NCBI GenBank assembly: GCA_035293805.1
Contig: DATGMD010000013.1
Span: 1 to 64,000, forward strand
Direction of reading: 5' to 3'
Source of the DNA: JAJPHF01 sp035293805
GTDB taxonomy: Bacteria > Chloroflexota > UBA6077 > JAJPHF01
DNA length: 64,000 nucleotides
This document shows positions 32,754 to 40,911 of this stretch, piece by piece (within the stretch, counting starts at the first letter, position 1; each line of letters opens with the position of its first letter). Below the pieces are notes generated by a model. The model did no database searches. It had not been told where the DNA came from and worked only from the letters and a program-made list of their open reading frames with translations. A program made the translations under genes and the position numbers.

Positions 32754-33830
32754 ATGACCCCCGTCGCGCGGCCCCTGACGCTCGGCGTCCTGCTGGCATT
32801 GGCGCTCGCCGCCTGCGGCCCCGCCGCCGCGCCCGCGCGGCCGGCGCCCGCCGCGACGAGTGCGCCCGCGGCCGCCGGGTCCGCATCCGCCCCGGCCGCG
32901 CCGTCCCCGCCGCCCCTGGACACCATCAAAGTCGCCTTCGCCGCCGACGCCGCCATCTACGCCCCCTACTTCATTGCGATGGACAAGGGCTACTACGCCG
33001 AGGAGGGCCTGGCGATCGACATGGTGAAAGCGGGCGGCGGCGCCGCCACGCCCGCGCTCATCTCCGGCGATCTGCAATACAGCACCTCCGCCACCTCGGC
33101 GGTGAGCGCCGCCATCCAGGGCGCACCCCTGAAGGTCATCCTCACCAGCGCCGACCGCGTGCCCTACCAGATGTGGTCGAGCACGCCCGAGATTCACACG
33201 CTGGCCGAACTGGCGGGCAAGACAGTCGGCGTGCAGGCCCGCGGCGACACGTTCGAGATCGCCACGCGGCTCCTCCTGCACAAGCACGGGCTCGACCCGA
33301 ACGGGGTCGTCTACACGGCGATCGGCACGGGCAACCAGCGGCTCGTCGCCATGCAGACCGGCTCGGTGGCAGCGATGCCGCTGGACACTGGCATCATCGT
33401 GCAGCTCAAGGCGGCCGGCTTCCCTGGCAACTTGCTGGCCGACTTCGAGCAGGAGGTGCGGATGCCTTACCAGGGCGCCGCCACCACCGACGCCGAGCTG
33501 GCGCAGCACCGCGACCGCGCGAAGCGCTTCCTGCGGGCGACGCTGAAGGGTCGCGAGTATTTCAAGACCTACCGCGACGGCACGGTGGACGTGCTGCTGA
33601 AGTACAACACGGTGCCGCGCGACGCCAATGAGGCCGACTACGACGACACGCTGCCCACACTGACCGAGGACGGCACGGTGCCGCTCGACGACGCGCGCGC
33701 CGACGCGCTGCTGCGCGCGCAGACGAACGGCATCGAGCAGGTGCCGCCGGCCGAGCAGATGTACGACTTCCGCCTGGTGCGCGAGGCGTACCAGGAGCTA
33801 AAGGCGAGCGGCTGGCAGCCGGCGCCGTAG
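32754..33830 (+). CDS. ABC substrate-binding lipoprotein, paralog 1 of 6
   Basis: The 358-residue protein has a LALAAC lipobox, an Ala/Pro linker and an NMT1-type binding domain. It shows the family signature shared by six proteins here: IKVAFAADAAIYAPYFIAMDKGYYAEEGLAI, ALISGDLQYSTSATSAVSAAIQGAPLKVI, a GDTFEIATRLLLHKHGLDPNG segment, and the ELKASGWQPAP end. Paralog 1 has LTSADRVPYQMW where the others have YTNADRxGYxLW, so its ligand may differ. CCAGGGAGG precedes ATG 32754. It is first in the array, behind the LysR-type promoter. Confidence 0.93.
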   Translation: MTPVARPLTLGVLLALALAACGPAAAPARPAPAATSAPAAAGSASAPAAPSPPPLDTIKVAFAADAAIYAPYFIAMDKGYYAEEGLAIDMVKAGGGAATPALISGDLQYSTSATSAVSAAIQGAPLKVILTSADRVPYQMWSSTPEIHTLAELAGKTVGVQARGDTFEIATRLLLHKHGLDPNGVVYTAIGTGNQRLVAMQTGSVAAMPLDTGIIVQLKAAGFPGNLLADFEQEVRMPYQGAATTDAELAQHRDRAKRFLRATLKGREYFKTYRDGTVDVLLKYNTVPRDANEADYDDTLPTLTEDGTVPLDDARADALLRAQTNGIEQVPPAEQMYDFRLVREAYQELKASGWQPAP

Positions 33831-33947
33831 CGGGGCGCGGCCGCGAGCATCCCTTGCGGCGCCCGCCCGCGAGGCGCACGATAGGGCACGGCGCACGGCG
33901 CGCTGCGGGCGGCCGGGCAGGCCAGCACGCGTAACGGGAGAAGAGTA

Positions 33948-35030
33948 GTGCGGCGAACGATACCAGCGCTCGCGTGGCTCGCGGTCGCGCTCCTGGCGGC
34001 CGCCTGCGGGCCGTCCGCGGCCACCCCGACAGCTGAGCGCGGCACGGCGCCGGCCGCCCCTGCCGGCGCCGTGCCCGCCCCGGGCAGCGGTGCGCCCGCG
34101 GCCGCACCGCCGCCGCTGGAGAAGCTCCAGGTGTCGTTCGCGTCGGTGTCGGCCGTCTACACGCCGCACCTGATCGCCATGGACAAAGGCTACTACGCCG
34201 AGGAGGGGCTAGAGATCGAGATGGTGCGGGTGGGCGGCGGCGTTGGCACGCCGGCGCTCATCTCCGGCGAGCTGCAGTACAGCACCTCGGCGGCCACGTC
34301 GGTTAGCGCGATCCTGAAGGGCGCACCGCTCAAAGTCATCTACACGAACGCCGACCGCGCCGGCTACGACCTCTGGACCAGCGCCCCCGACGTGACCACG
34401 CTCGCCGATCTCGTGGGCAAGGCCATCGGCATCCAGTCGCGCGGCGACACCATGGAGATCGCCGCGCGCATGGTCCTCCAGCAGCACGGCATCGACCACA
34501 ACGCGGTGAGCTACATCGCGATGGGCGTGGGCAGCCAGCGGATGGTAGCAATCGAGAACGGCAGCGTCCCCGCCGCGATTCTCGGCACCTCCGACACGGT
34601 CGAGGTGCGCGAGGCCGGCGTCAGCGGCCGCATTCTGGCCGACCTCCGCAAGGAGGTGCAGATGCTGTACACCGGCGCGGTCACCAGCGACCAGGAGCTG
34701 CGCGAGCGGCCCGAGCGCGTGAAGCGCTTCCTGCGGGCCACGGCGAAAGGCCGCGAGTACTACAAGGCGTACCGCAACGAGTCGATCGACATCCTGACGA
34801 AGTACAACGAGCGGCCGCGCGAGGCGAACGAGGCCGACTACGACGACGTGCTGCCGGCGATGCCCGCCGACGCCACCATGCCCGTGGACGTGCAGCAGCG
34901 CGACGCGGCGCTGCGCGCCGAGGTGAACGGCGTGGCGCCCGTGCCGCCGGTCGAGCAGATCTACGACTATCGCCCGATGAAGGAGGTCTATCAGGAGCTA
35001 CGCGCCAGCGGTTGGCAGCCCACGCGGTAG
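33948..35030 (+). CDS. ABC substrate-binding lipoprotein, paralog 2 of 6
   Basis: The 360-residue protein begins at GTG 33948 (GGGAG upstream) with an ALLAAAC lipobox. It keeps the array signature: LQVSFASVSAVYTPHLIAMDKGYYAEEGLEIEM, ALISGELQYSTSAATSVSAILKGAPLKVIYTNADRAGYDLW and YQELRASGWQPTR at the end. A 117-bp gap separates it from paralog 1. It is followed 17 bp later by a bicupin gene, an arrangement approximately repeated at 42590-44910. Confidence 0.93.
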   Translation: MRRTIPALAWLAVALLAAACGPSAATPTAERGTAPAAPAGAVPAPGSGAPAAAPPPLEKLQVSFASVSAVYTPHLIAMDKGYYAEEGLEIEMVRVGGGVGTPALISGELQYSTSAATSVSAILKGAPLKVIYTNADRAGYDLWTSAPDVTTLADLVGKAIGIQSRGDTMEIAARMVLQQHGIDHNAVSYIAMGVGSQRMVAIENGSVPAAILGTSDTVEVREAGVSGRILADLRKEVQMLYTGAVTSDQELRERPERVKRFLRATAKGREYYKAYRNESIDILTKYNERPREANEADYDDVLPAMPADATMPVDVQQRDAALRAEVNGVAPVPPVEQIYDYRPMKEVYQELRASGWQPTR

Positions 35031-35047
35031 GCAGAGGAGGAAAGGCC

Positions 35048-36091
35048 ATGACGAAGATTCGGGAGTTCGCCACCACCTGGGGATCGCCCGCGCCGCGCAT
35101 CTGGTTCGAGCGCGACAAGGAGGCGCTGATCGGCTCCGCGGCCGGCGCGCCCGAGGACATCCCCAACTTCCGGCCGTTCGACATGCTGAGCGAGCCCAAC
35201 CAGGCGCTGATCGTCCTCCAGAACGACGACATGCGCATCGGCGTGGAGAACGTGACGGGCACGCAGCCCTACTTCCGCCGCAACTCGAACTTCGACACCG
35301 TGTACTTCCAGTTCGCGGGCACGACGCTCGTCGAGACGGAGTACGGCGTGTTCGAGCAGAAGCCGGGCGAGCTGATGCTGGTGCCCGAGGGCATCGCCCA
35401 GCGCAGCACGGGCACGGGCGACAGCCTGCGGCTCTTCGCCTTCCTGCGCGAGCCCGTCGAGCCGCTGTACACCGCCGAGAAGCATCAGAGCCACACCGAG
35501 TTCGAGATGGTGCGCACCGGCGGCCCCGCCTGGGCCGCGCCGAGCGCGCTCGCCACGCCGCCCGAGGGCGCCGTCGTCGAGCGCATGTACCTGTGGGACG
35601 AGCCGGAGCCCACGACGGTGAAGCGCACGACGAGCTACCTGATCGGGAAGGCGGCCGAGGGGCGCGGCGTGACGCACTACCGCCCGTTCGACGTGTTCCA
35701 CGAGATGACCGGCAAGCGCGGCCCGGGCCCCATGCTAATGAAGTCGTCGGTGTTCTTCTGCGAGGTCTACAACACCGAGGGCGAGCAGTTCGCCTTCCAC
35801 CGCGCGCTCGACAGCGTGGAGGCCTGGCTGCAGTTCCGCGGCGACTCGATCAACGAGTCCGAGTACGGCAGCGTCCACCTGCTGCCCGGCGAGATGAACT
35901 ACGCGCCGGTCGGCGTGCCGCACCGCGTGGTCGGCGGCGAGGGCTTCCTGCGCTACGTGCTGTACAGCAAGCGGCCCTGGCAGGTTATGGTGAACGCCTC
36001 GATGCACCTGCACGAGAGCCGCTTCGAGGCCAAGACGCGCGAGATCCAGCGCGCCGCCTGGCGCGACGAGCCGGTGCCCGCGGGGCGCTAG
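35048..36091 (+). CDS. Bicupin protein 1 (dioxygenase-like)
   Basis: The 347-residue protein has two cupin barrels. The C-terminal one keeps a plausible metal site: FHRALDSVEAWLQFRGDSINESEYG (His and Glu) and GVPHRVVGG (His). The N-terminal barrel (NFDTVYFQFAGTTLVETEYGVFEQKPGELMLVPEGIAQRS) lacks the usual His residues. The layout recalls homogentisate and gentisate dioxygenases, but it is not close enough to name a substrate. GAGGAAAGG precedes ATG 35048. A paralog of 341 residues is at 43885-44910, also behind a binding-protein gene. Confidence 0.85.
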   Translation: MTKIREFATTWGSPAPRIWFERDKEALIGSAAGAPEDIPNFRPFDMLSEPNQALIVLQNDDMRIGVENVTGTQPYFRRNSNFDTVYFQFAGTTLVETEYGVFEQKPGELMLVPEGIAQRSTGTGDSLRLFAFLREPVEPLYTAEKHQSHTEFEMVRTGGPAWAAPSALATPPEGAVVERMYLWDEPEPTTVKRTTSYLIGKAAEGRGVTHYRPFDVFHEMTGKRGPGPMLMKSSVFFCEVYNTEGEQFAFHRALDSVEAWLQFRGDSINESEYGSVHLLPGEMNYAPVGVPHRVVGGEGFLRYVLYSKRPWQVMVNASMHLHESRFEAKTREIQRAAWRDEPVPAGR

Positions 36092-36101
36092 AGGGGGAGG
36101 G

Positions 36102-36260
36102 CAGGGACCCCCTCCCCCCACAGGGAGCGGGGGCTACCCGGAGTGGGTGGCCCCGGCGTTCTCCCCCTTCCTTTCAGGGAGGGCGGCCGGGAGTAGGTCC
36201 TCCCGGGCGTGCCCCCCCCCTTTCCCCTGTGGGGGAGAGGGGGGCAGGGGGGAGAGGGGT
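36102..36260. repeat. C-rich/G-rich hairpin cluster with a G-quadruplex motif
   Basis: Several nested inverted repeats of the CCCCTCCCCC/GGGGGAGGGG type fill the gap between the bicupin and the M24-like gene. At 36231-36259 four G-tracts of at least 4 bases are separated by AGA, CA and AGA, a textbook intramolecular G-quadruplex motif on the RNA-like strand, 33 bp before the next start codon. It resembles the cluster at 37488-37660. Confidence 0.65.
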
Positions 36261-36292
36261 CCGCCGCGCTCAGACGAGAAAGGAACAACCGC

Positions 36293-37483
36293 ATGGCGTC
36301 GCCCAAGGACTACCGCCCGCAGCTCTCGCTCGCCGAGCGCGATCGCCGCTACGGCGCCGTGCGCGCGCGCATGGCCGAGCGCGGCCTGGATGTGCTGCTC
36401 GCCCCCGCGAATACCGGCCGCTGGGAGCAGCAGCAGGCCGACGCCCGCTACCTCAGCCAGATCGGCGGCAACGCCACCGAGCCCTTCGTCGTCTTCCCGG
36501 CGCAGGGCGAGCCGACGGCGTTCGTGATGAACCGCGCCGGCTGGTGGCGCCGGGCCCAGGACTGGATCGCCGACGTGCGCGACTGCCGCAACGCCTGGGC
36601 CAAGTACGTCGGCGACTGGCTCGCCGAGCGCGGCTACGAGCGCGCCCGCATCGGCGTGGCCGGCCTGGCCGGCCTGTCGCGCAGCCCCGACGGCATTGTC
36701 GCCTACGGCACGATGACTGGCCTCCAGGAGCGCTTCCCCCACGCCCAGTTCGAGAACGCCACCGACCTGATGCTTGCCGTCCGCACGCGCAAGAGCGCCG
36801 AGGAGATCACCTTTCTCGAGCGCTCGGCGGGGCTCGTGGCGCTCGGCATCCAGACGATGGCCGAGGTGGCGCGGCCGGGCGTGGCTGAGTGCGAGGTCTA
36901 CGCCGCCGTCTGGCACACGATGATCGGCAACGGCGGCGAGGGGCCGGCGCTGTTCTTCCTGACTGCCGGCCCGAACCTCGGCGGCAGCGCCTTCGTGCCC
37001 ACCACCCGCCCGCTGGAGAAGGGCGACGTGATCCTGAACGAGATCGAGGTGAAGTACGGGGGCTACGCGGCACAGGGCAACCAGCCGATGTTCATCGGCG
37101 AGCCGACGCCGCGCCAGCGCGCGATGTACGATACGGCCCTGCGGGCCTTCGACCGCGTGCTGGCCGAGATGGCGCCGGGCGTGACGATGGGCCACGTCAT
37201 GGACACCTACCAGGCGGTCGTAGCCGAGACGCGGTTCGAGTGGGGCCACCCGCTGCTCCACGCCCGCGGCCTGGGCGACGACACGCCGGTGCTGCTCGGC
37301 GACGCCGACTTGGAGCGCTACCGGAGCACGCCCCTGGAGGAGGGTATGGTATTCGTGCTCAAGCCCCGTACCGGCGACCCGGCGACGGGCGGCCACATGA
37401 CGGTCGGCGACACGGTCTGCGTCACCGCCACCGGCGCCCGCCGCCTCAGCCAGCGCTCGATGGCGCCGATCGTGGCGGGGTGA
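36293..37483 (+). CDS. M24 (pita-bread fold) protein lacking the metal ligands
   Basis: The 396-residue protein has the creatinase-N domain and a pita-bread C-terminal domain like Xaa-Pro peptidases. The usual dinuclear site is gone: the first Asp motif reads VILNEIEVKYGGY, the second Asp is replaced in AAQGNQP, the Glu of MVFxIEP is Lys in MVFVLKP, and the last Glu is Ala in VTATG. A His remains in HARGLGDD. Creatinase-type enzymes also work without metals, so a non-peptidase C-N or C-S hydrolase is likely. AGAAAGGAAC precedes ATG 36293. Confidence 0.87.
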   Translation: MASPKDYRPQLSLAERDRRYGAVRARMAERGLDVLLAPANTGRWEQQQADARYLSQIGGNATEPFVVFPAQGEPTAFVMNRAGWWRRAQDWIADVRDCRNAWAKYVGDWLAERGYERARIGVAGLAGLSRSPDGIVAYGTMTGLQERFPHAQFENATDLMLAVRTRKSAEEITFLERSAGLVALGIQTMAEVARPGVAECEVYAAVWHTMIGNGGEGPALFFLTAGPNLGGSAFVPTTRPLEKGDVILNEIEVKYGGYAAQGNQPMFIGEPTPRQRAMYDTALRAFDRVLAEMAPGVTMGHVMDTYQAVVAETRFEWGHPLLHARGLGDDTPVLLGDADLERYRSTPLEEGMVFVLKPRTGDPATGGHMTVGDTVCVTATGARRLSQRSMAPIVAG

Positions 37484-37487
37484 CCTA

Positions 37488-37660
37488 ACCCCCCCGGCCC
37501 CCTCTCCCCCATAGGGGAAAGGGGGGGAAGACGCCGGCGCTGCCCCCACCGGAAAGCCCCCGCCCCCTATGGGGGGAGGGGGTTGGGGGAGGGGGTCCGT
37601 CCCGCTCCCCCTTCCCGCATCGGGAGGGGGGGCCGGGGGGGTAGGTCGGTCCTCGCAACA
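37488..37660. repeat. C-rich/G-rich hairpin cluster with a tight G-quadruplex motif
   Basis: The gap between the M24-like and VOC genes is filled with CCCCCTCTCCCCC-type sequences and their complements. At 37571-37595 four runs of 5-6 G are separated by A, TT and A, among the most stable quadruplex patterns. Further hairpin arms follow at about 37602-37645. The cluster resembles 36102-36260 and may be copies of one intergenic element. Confidence 0.65.
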
Positions 37661-37711
37661 CCGGAACGAAGAGCGGCGAAGTAGGACGGCGAAGAGAGTA
37701 AGGAGGCCACG

Positions 37712-38569
37712 ATGGCGGTAGCGACCAAGACGGCGGTAGTGCGGCTCGACCACATCGCCGTGCCCACCAACGACCTGGGCACGTCGCTGGCGTTCTACAC
37801 CGACGTGCTCGGCGCGCGGTTCAACCGGCTGGTGAACTGTAACCTGCGCGGGCTGAACCGCGTCGTGCCCGAGATGGTGTTCGTGACGGTGGCCAACCAC
37901 GCCGGCATGGGCATCGCCCTCCAGGACGAGGCGATCCCGGCGCCCATCCGGCCCCTCGAAGGGCCGGTCTGCGGCTTCGAGATCGACGAGCGCGGCATCG
38001 ACGGCGTCGTGCAGGTGCTGCGCGAGAAGGGCGTGCCGTTCGAGGGCCCGGTCGAGTACCCGGCGCCCAGCCCCATCGCCGCGTCGGTGTTCGTGCAGGA
38101 CCCCCAGCAGAACACCTTCGAGCTGTCGGAGCGCCGCGACGACCGGCGCAGCAGCGACCCGCCCCAGGGTCACCTCGGCCTGCGCCGCATCAGCCACGTG
38201 CGGCTGGAGGTCACGGACCTGGAGCTGGCCCGCCAGTGGTACACCGAGACGCTGGAGCTAGAACCGTACGAGGCCGTGCCCGGCGACCGCCAGCTGACCT
38301 TCGCCATCGGCGAGACGGGGCAGTTGTTCATCGTTCATGAAGTCCCCGCCATGACGCGGCGCAGCCACTACGCCCGCGGCCCGCACGTCGACGTGAAGGT
38401 GCCGGTCGGGGCGTACGAGGCGTTCGTGCCGCGGCTGACGAACGTCGAGCGTTACTGGGGCCCGAACGGCCACGAGATTCCCTGGCACGAGCCCGACCCG
38501 CTGACGGTCTACTTCTACGACCCGTTCGGCAACCGCTTCCAGGTCAGCGAGAACCGGCCGCACGGGTAG
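37712..38569 (+). CDS. Two-domain VOC (glyoxalase/extradiol dioxygenase fold) protein
   Basis: The 285-residue protein consists of two VOC modules. The first begins VRLDHIAVPTNDLGTSLAFYTDVLGARF with an HIAV metal-type His; the second begins RISHVRLEVTDLELARQWYTETLELEPYE and ends TVYFYDPFGNRFQVSE, with the Glu ligand position QVSE. This is the size and pattern of bleomycin-resistance/glyoxalase or type I extradiol dioxygenase proteins. In this island, a ring-cleavage or dehydratase role is plausible. GTAAGGAGGCCACG precedes ATG 37712. Confidence 0.9.
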   Translation: MAVATKTAVVRLDHIAVPTNDLGTSLAFYTDVLGARFNRLVNCNLRGLNRVVPEMVFVTVANHAGMGIALQDEAIPAPIRPLEGPVCGFEIDERGIDGVVQVLREKGVPFEGPVEYPAPSPIAASVFVQDPQQNTFELSERRDDRRSSDPPQGHLGLRRISHVRLEVTDLELARQWYTETLELEPYEAVPGDRQLTFAIGETGQLFIVHEVPAMTRRSHYARGPHVDVKVPVGAYEAFVPRLTNVERYWGPNGHEIPWHEPDPLTVYFYDPFGNRFQVSENRPHG

Positions 38570-38591
38570 ACGGAGTGCCGTAAGGCGGGGA

Positions 38592-38646
38592 GCGCGGCAA
38601 GCAACGCCGGCACGGCGAGAAGACGTAGGGGCGCTGCTTGCCGCGC
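38592..38646. repeat. Inverted repeat, terminator-like
   Basis: GCGCGGCAAGCA (38592-38603) and TGCTTGCCGCGC (38635-38646) are perfect 12-bp complements 31 bp apart, followed by a second GGGTGGCCTGGCACCC hairpin. The right arm starts with GTAGGGGCG as in the hairpin near 43742. It lies after the VOC gene and probably ends or processes that transcript. Confidence 0.55.
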
Positions 38647-38704
38647 CCAGGCGGGCGGCGGGTGGCCTGGCACCCGCCCGGGCGGCGCGGCAGGAGCGGA
38701 ACGC

Positions 38705-39793
38705 ATGAGAACCGCCATACGCGCGGCGAGTCTGCTTGCATTCGTGCTTGGCACGGCGGCCTGCGCCTCGGGCGCGACGCCGGCCAGCCCGCCGAGCGCG
38801 GCGCAGCCCGCGCCCAGCCAGGCGCCGGCCGCGGCGCAGCCGGCGCCCAGCGCGCCCGCCGCGCCCCCGCCCACCGAGCACATCAAGGTCTCGTTCGCGG
38901 CCGACAGCGCCATCTACGCGCCCCACTTCATCGCCCTCGAGAAGGGCTACTACCAGGAAGAAGGCATCGACATGGAGATGATCCGCGCGGGCGGCGGCGT
39001 CGCCACCCCCGCCCTCATCTCCGGCGAGATCCAGTACAGCACGTCGGCCGCGACCTCGCTCAGCGCCATGCTCAAGGGCGCCCCGCTCAAGGTGATCTAC
39101 ACGAACTCGGACCGCTCGTTCGATGAGCTGTGGACCACCACCGACAGCATCCGCACGCTGCAAGACCTCGTCGGCAAGGCGGTAGGCGTCCAGACCCACG
39201 GCGACACGATGGAGATCGAGTCGCGCCTGATGTTCATGAAGCACGGCATCGACCCGAACAGCGTGAGCTACAACGCGATGGGCGTCGGCAACCAGCGCCT
39301 GGCGGCCCTGGAGTCGGGCGTCATCGCCTCGGCCGTGCTCTCCATCCCCGACGCGGTCCTGCTGAAGAACACCAGCGCCGCGGCGCACGCCTACCGCGTG
39401 GCCGACTTCAGCACCGACATCCAGATGCTCTACACCGGCCTCGCCACGAGCGACCAGGAGCTGCAACAGCACCGCGACCGGGCCATGCGCTTCCTGCGCG
39501 GCACCGTGAAGGGCCGCGAGTATTTCAAGCAGTTCAAGGACGAGACCCTCACCATCATGGGCAAGTACAACGACCTCCCGCGCGACGCCAACGAGGCCGA
39601 CTACGACGCAACGCTGCCCGCGCTGACCGAGGACGGCACGATGCCAGCCGACGTGCAGCGCCAGGACGCCATCGTGCGGGCCCAGGTCAACGACGTGGAC
39701 CAGGTCCCCCCCGTCGAGCAGATGTACGACTACAGCCTCATCAAAGACGTTTACCGCGAGCTACAAGCGAGCGGCTGGAAGCCCACGCGGTAG
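38705..39793 (+). CDS. ABC substrate-binding lipoprotein, paralog 3 of 6
   Basis: The 362-residue protein has an LGTAAC lipobox and a 35-residue Ala/Pro linker. The signature is complete: IKVSFAADSAIYAPHFIALEKGYYQEEGIDMEM, ALISGEIQYSTSAATSLSAMLKGAPLKVIYTNSDR and YRELQASGWKPTR. It is closest by eye to paralog 5 (both have the EKGYYQEEGI and SDQELQQHRDRAMRFLR wording). GGCAGGAGCGG precedes ATG 38705. Only 11 bp separate it from paralog 4. Confidence 0.93.
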   Translation: MRTAIRAASLLAFVLGTAACASGATPASPPSAAQPAPSQAPAAAQPAPSAPAAPPPTEHIKVSFAADSAIYAPHFIALEKGYYQEEGIDMEMIRAGGGVATPALISGEIQYSTSAATSLSAMLKGAPLKVIYTNSDRSFDELWTTTDSIRTLQDLVGKAVGVQTHGDTMEIESRLMFMKHGIDPNSVSYNAMGVGNQRLAALESGVIASAVLSIPDAVLLKNTSAAAHAYRVADFSTDIQMLYTGLATSDQELQQHRDRAMRFLRGTVKGREYFKQFKDETLTIMGKYNDLPRDANEADYDATLPALTEDGTMPADVQRQDAIVRAQVNDVDQVPPVEQMYDYSLIKDVYRELQASGWKPTR

Positions 39794-39804
39794 GAAGCAG
39801 GCAG

Positions 39805-40884
39805 ATGGGACGTTCAGGACCAGGCCCGCGCGCGCTCCCGGCGGCGCTGCTCGCGCTCGCGGTGCTGCTCGGCGCGGCGTGCGGGCCGAGCGCGGCCGCC
39901 GGCGACGCCAGCGGCGGCCGCACTGCCGGGGGCGCCGCGCCGGCCGCCGCGCCGGGCCAGCCCCCGCCGCTGGAGAAGGTCAGGGTGGCCCTGGCCGCGG
40001 ACAGCGCCATGTACGCGCCGTTCTTCATCGCCATGGACAAGGGCTACTTCGCCGACGAGGGCCTCGAGCTGGTGACCGTCACGCTGCCCGGCGGGCCGGG
40101 CACGACGGCGCTCCTGGCCGGCGAGATCGACTACGGCACTTCCGCCGGCTCGGCGGCCAGCGCGATGCTCAAGGGGGCGCCGATCAAAGTCGTCTACACC
40201 AACGCCGACCGCCCGGGCTTCGACATCTGGTCCACCAGCCCCGAGCTGACCTCCCTCGCCGATCTGCCCGGCAAGACGCTGGGCATCCAGTCGCGCGGCG
40301 ACACGACCGACCTGGCCGCGCGCATGGTCTTCCAGCAGCGCGGCATCGACCCGGCCAGCGTCAACTACGTCGCGATCGGCGGCGGCGCCCAGCGGCTCGC
40401 GGCGATGCAGGCGGCCAGCACCGACGCCGTGGTGCTGGGCGTGGCGGACGTGGTGCGCTTGCAGGAGCTGGGCACGCGCGGCCAGCAGCTCGCCAACCTC
40501 CGCGCCGAGGTGCAGATGCTCTACATGGGCGTCGTCACCAGCGACCGAGAGCTGCAGGAGCACCGCGACCGCGCCAAGCGCTTCCTGCGCGCCAGCATCA
40601 AGGGCCGCGAGTACTTCAAGGCGTTCAAGGAGGACACCCTCGCCATCATGGCCGCGCACAACGGCCTGCCGCGCGCGGCGAACGAGGCCGACTACGACGA
40701 CGCGCTGCGCGGCATGACCCCGGAGGCGTCCATGCCGGTCGAGGTGCAGCGGCGCGATGCCGCGATCCGCGCGCAGGTGAACGAGGCGGAGCAGGCCCCG
40801 CCCGTGGAGGCGATGTACGACTACAGCCTCGTCCAGGAGATCTATCAGGAGCTGAAAGCGAGCGGCTGGCAGCCCACACGCTAA
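39805..40884 (+). CDS. ABC substrate-binding lipoprotein, paralog 4 of 6
   Basis: The 359-residue protein has a VLLGAAC lipobox. Signature segments: VRVALAADSAMYAPFFIAMDKGYFADEGLEL, ALLAGEIDYGTSAGSAASAMLKGAPIKVVYTNADRPGFDIW and YQELKASGWQPTR. In the ligand region it reads VTLPGGPGTTALLAGEIDY where the others have GGGxxTPALISGxxQY, so ligand specificity probably differs. The start at ATG 39805 follows AGGAAGCAGGCAG. It leads directly into the NicX-like gene 27 bp later. Confidence 0.93.
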   Translation: MGRSGPGPRALPAALLALAVLLGAACGPSAAAGDASGGRTAGGAAPAAAPGQPPPLEKVRVALAADSAMYAPFFIAMDKGYFADEGLELVTVTLPGGPGTTALLAGEIDYGTSAGSAASAMLKGAPIKVVYTNADRPGFDIWSTSPELTSLADLPGKTLGIQSRGDTTDLAARMVFQQRGIDPASVNYVAIGGGAQRLAAMQAASTDAVVLGVADVVRLQELGTRGQQLANLRAEVQMLYMGVVTSDRELQEHRDRAKRFLRASIKGREYFKAFKEDTLAIMAAHNGLPRAANEADYDDALRGMTPEASMPVEVQRRDAAIRAQVNEAEQAPPVEAMYDYSLVQEIYQELKASGWQPTR

Positions 40885-40911
40885 GGCAGCGGTAAGGCAG
40901 AGGAGGGCCCA

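Noticed and set aside
36102..37660. Repeat clusters considered as a CRISPR array
   Set aside because: There is no constant repeat-spacer spacing, no cas gene, and the sequences are self-complementary homopolymer-like tracts.
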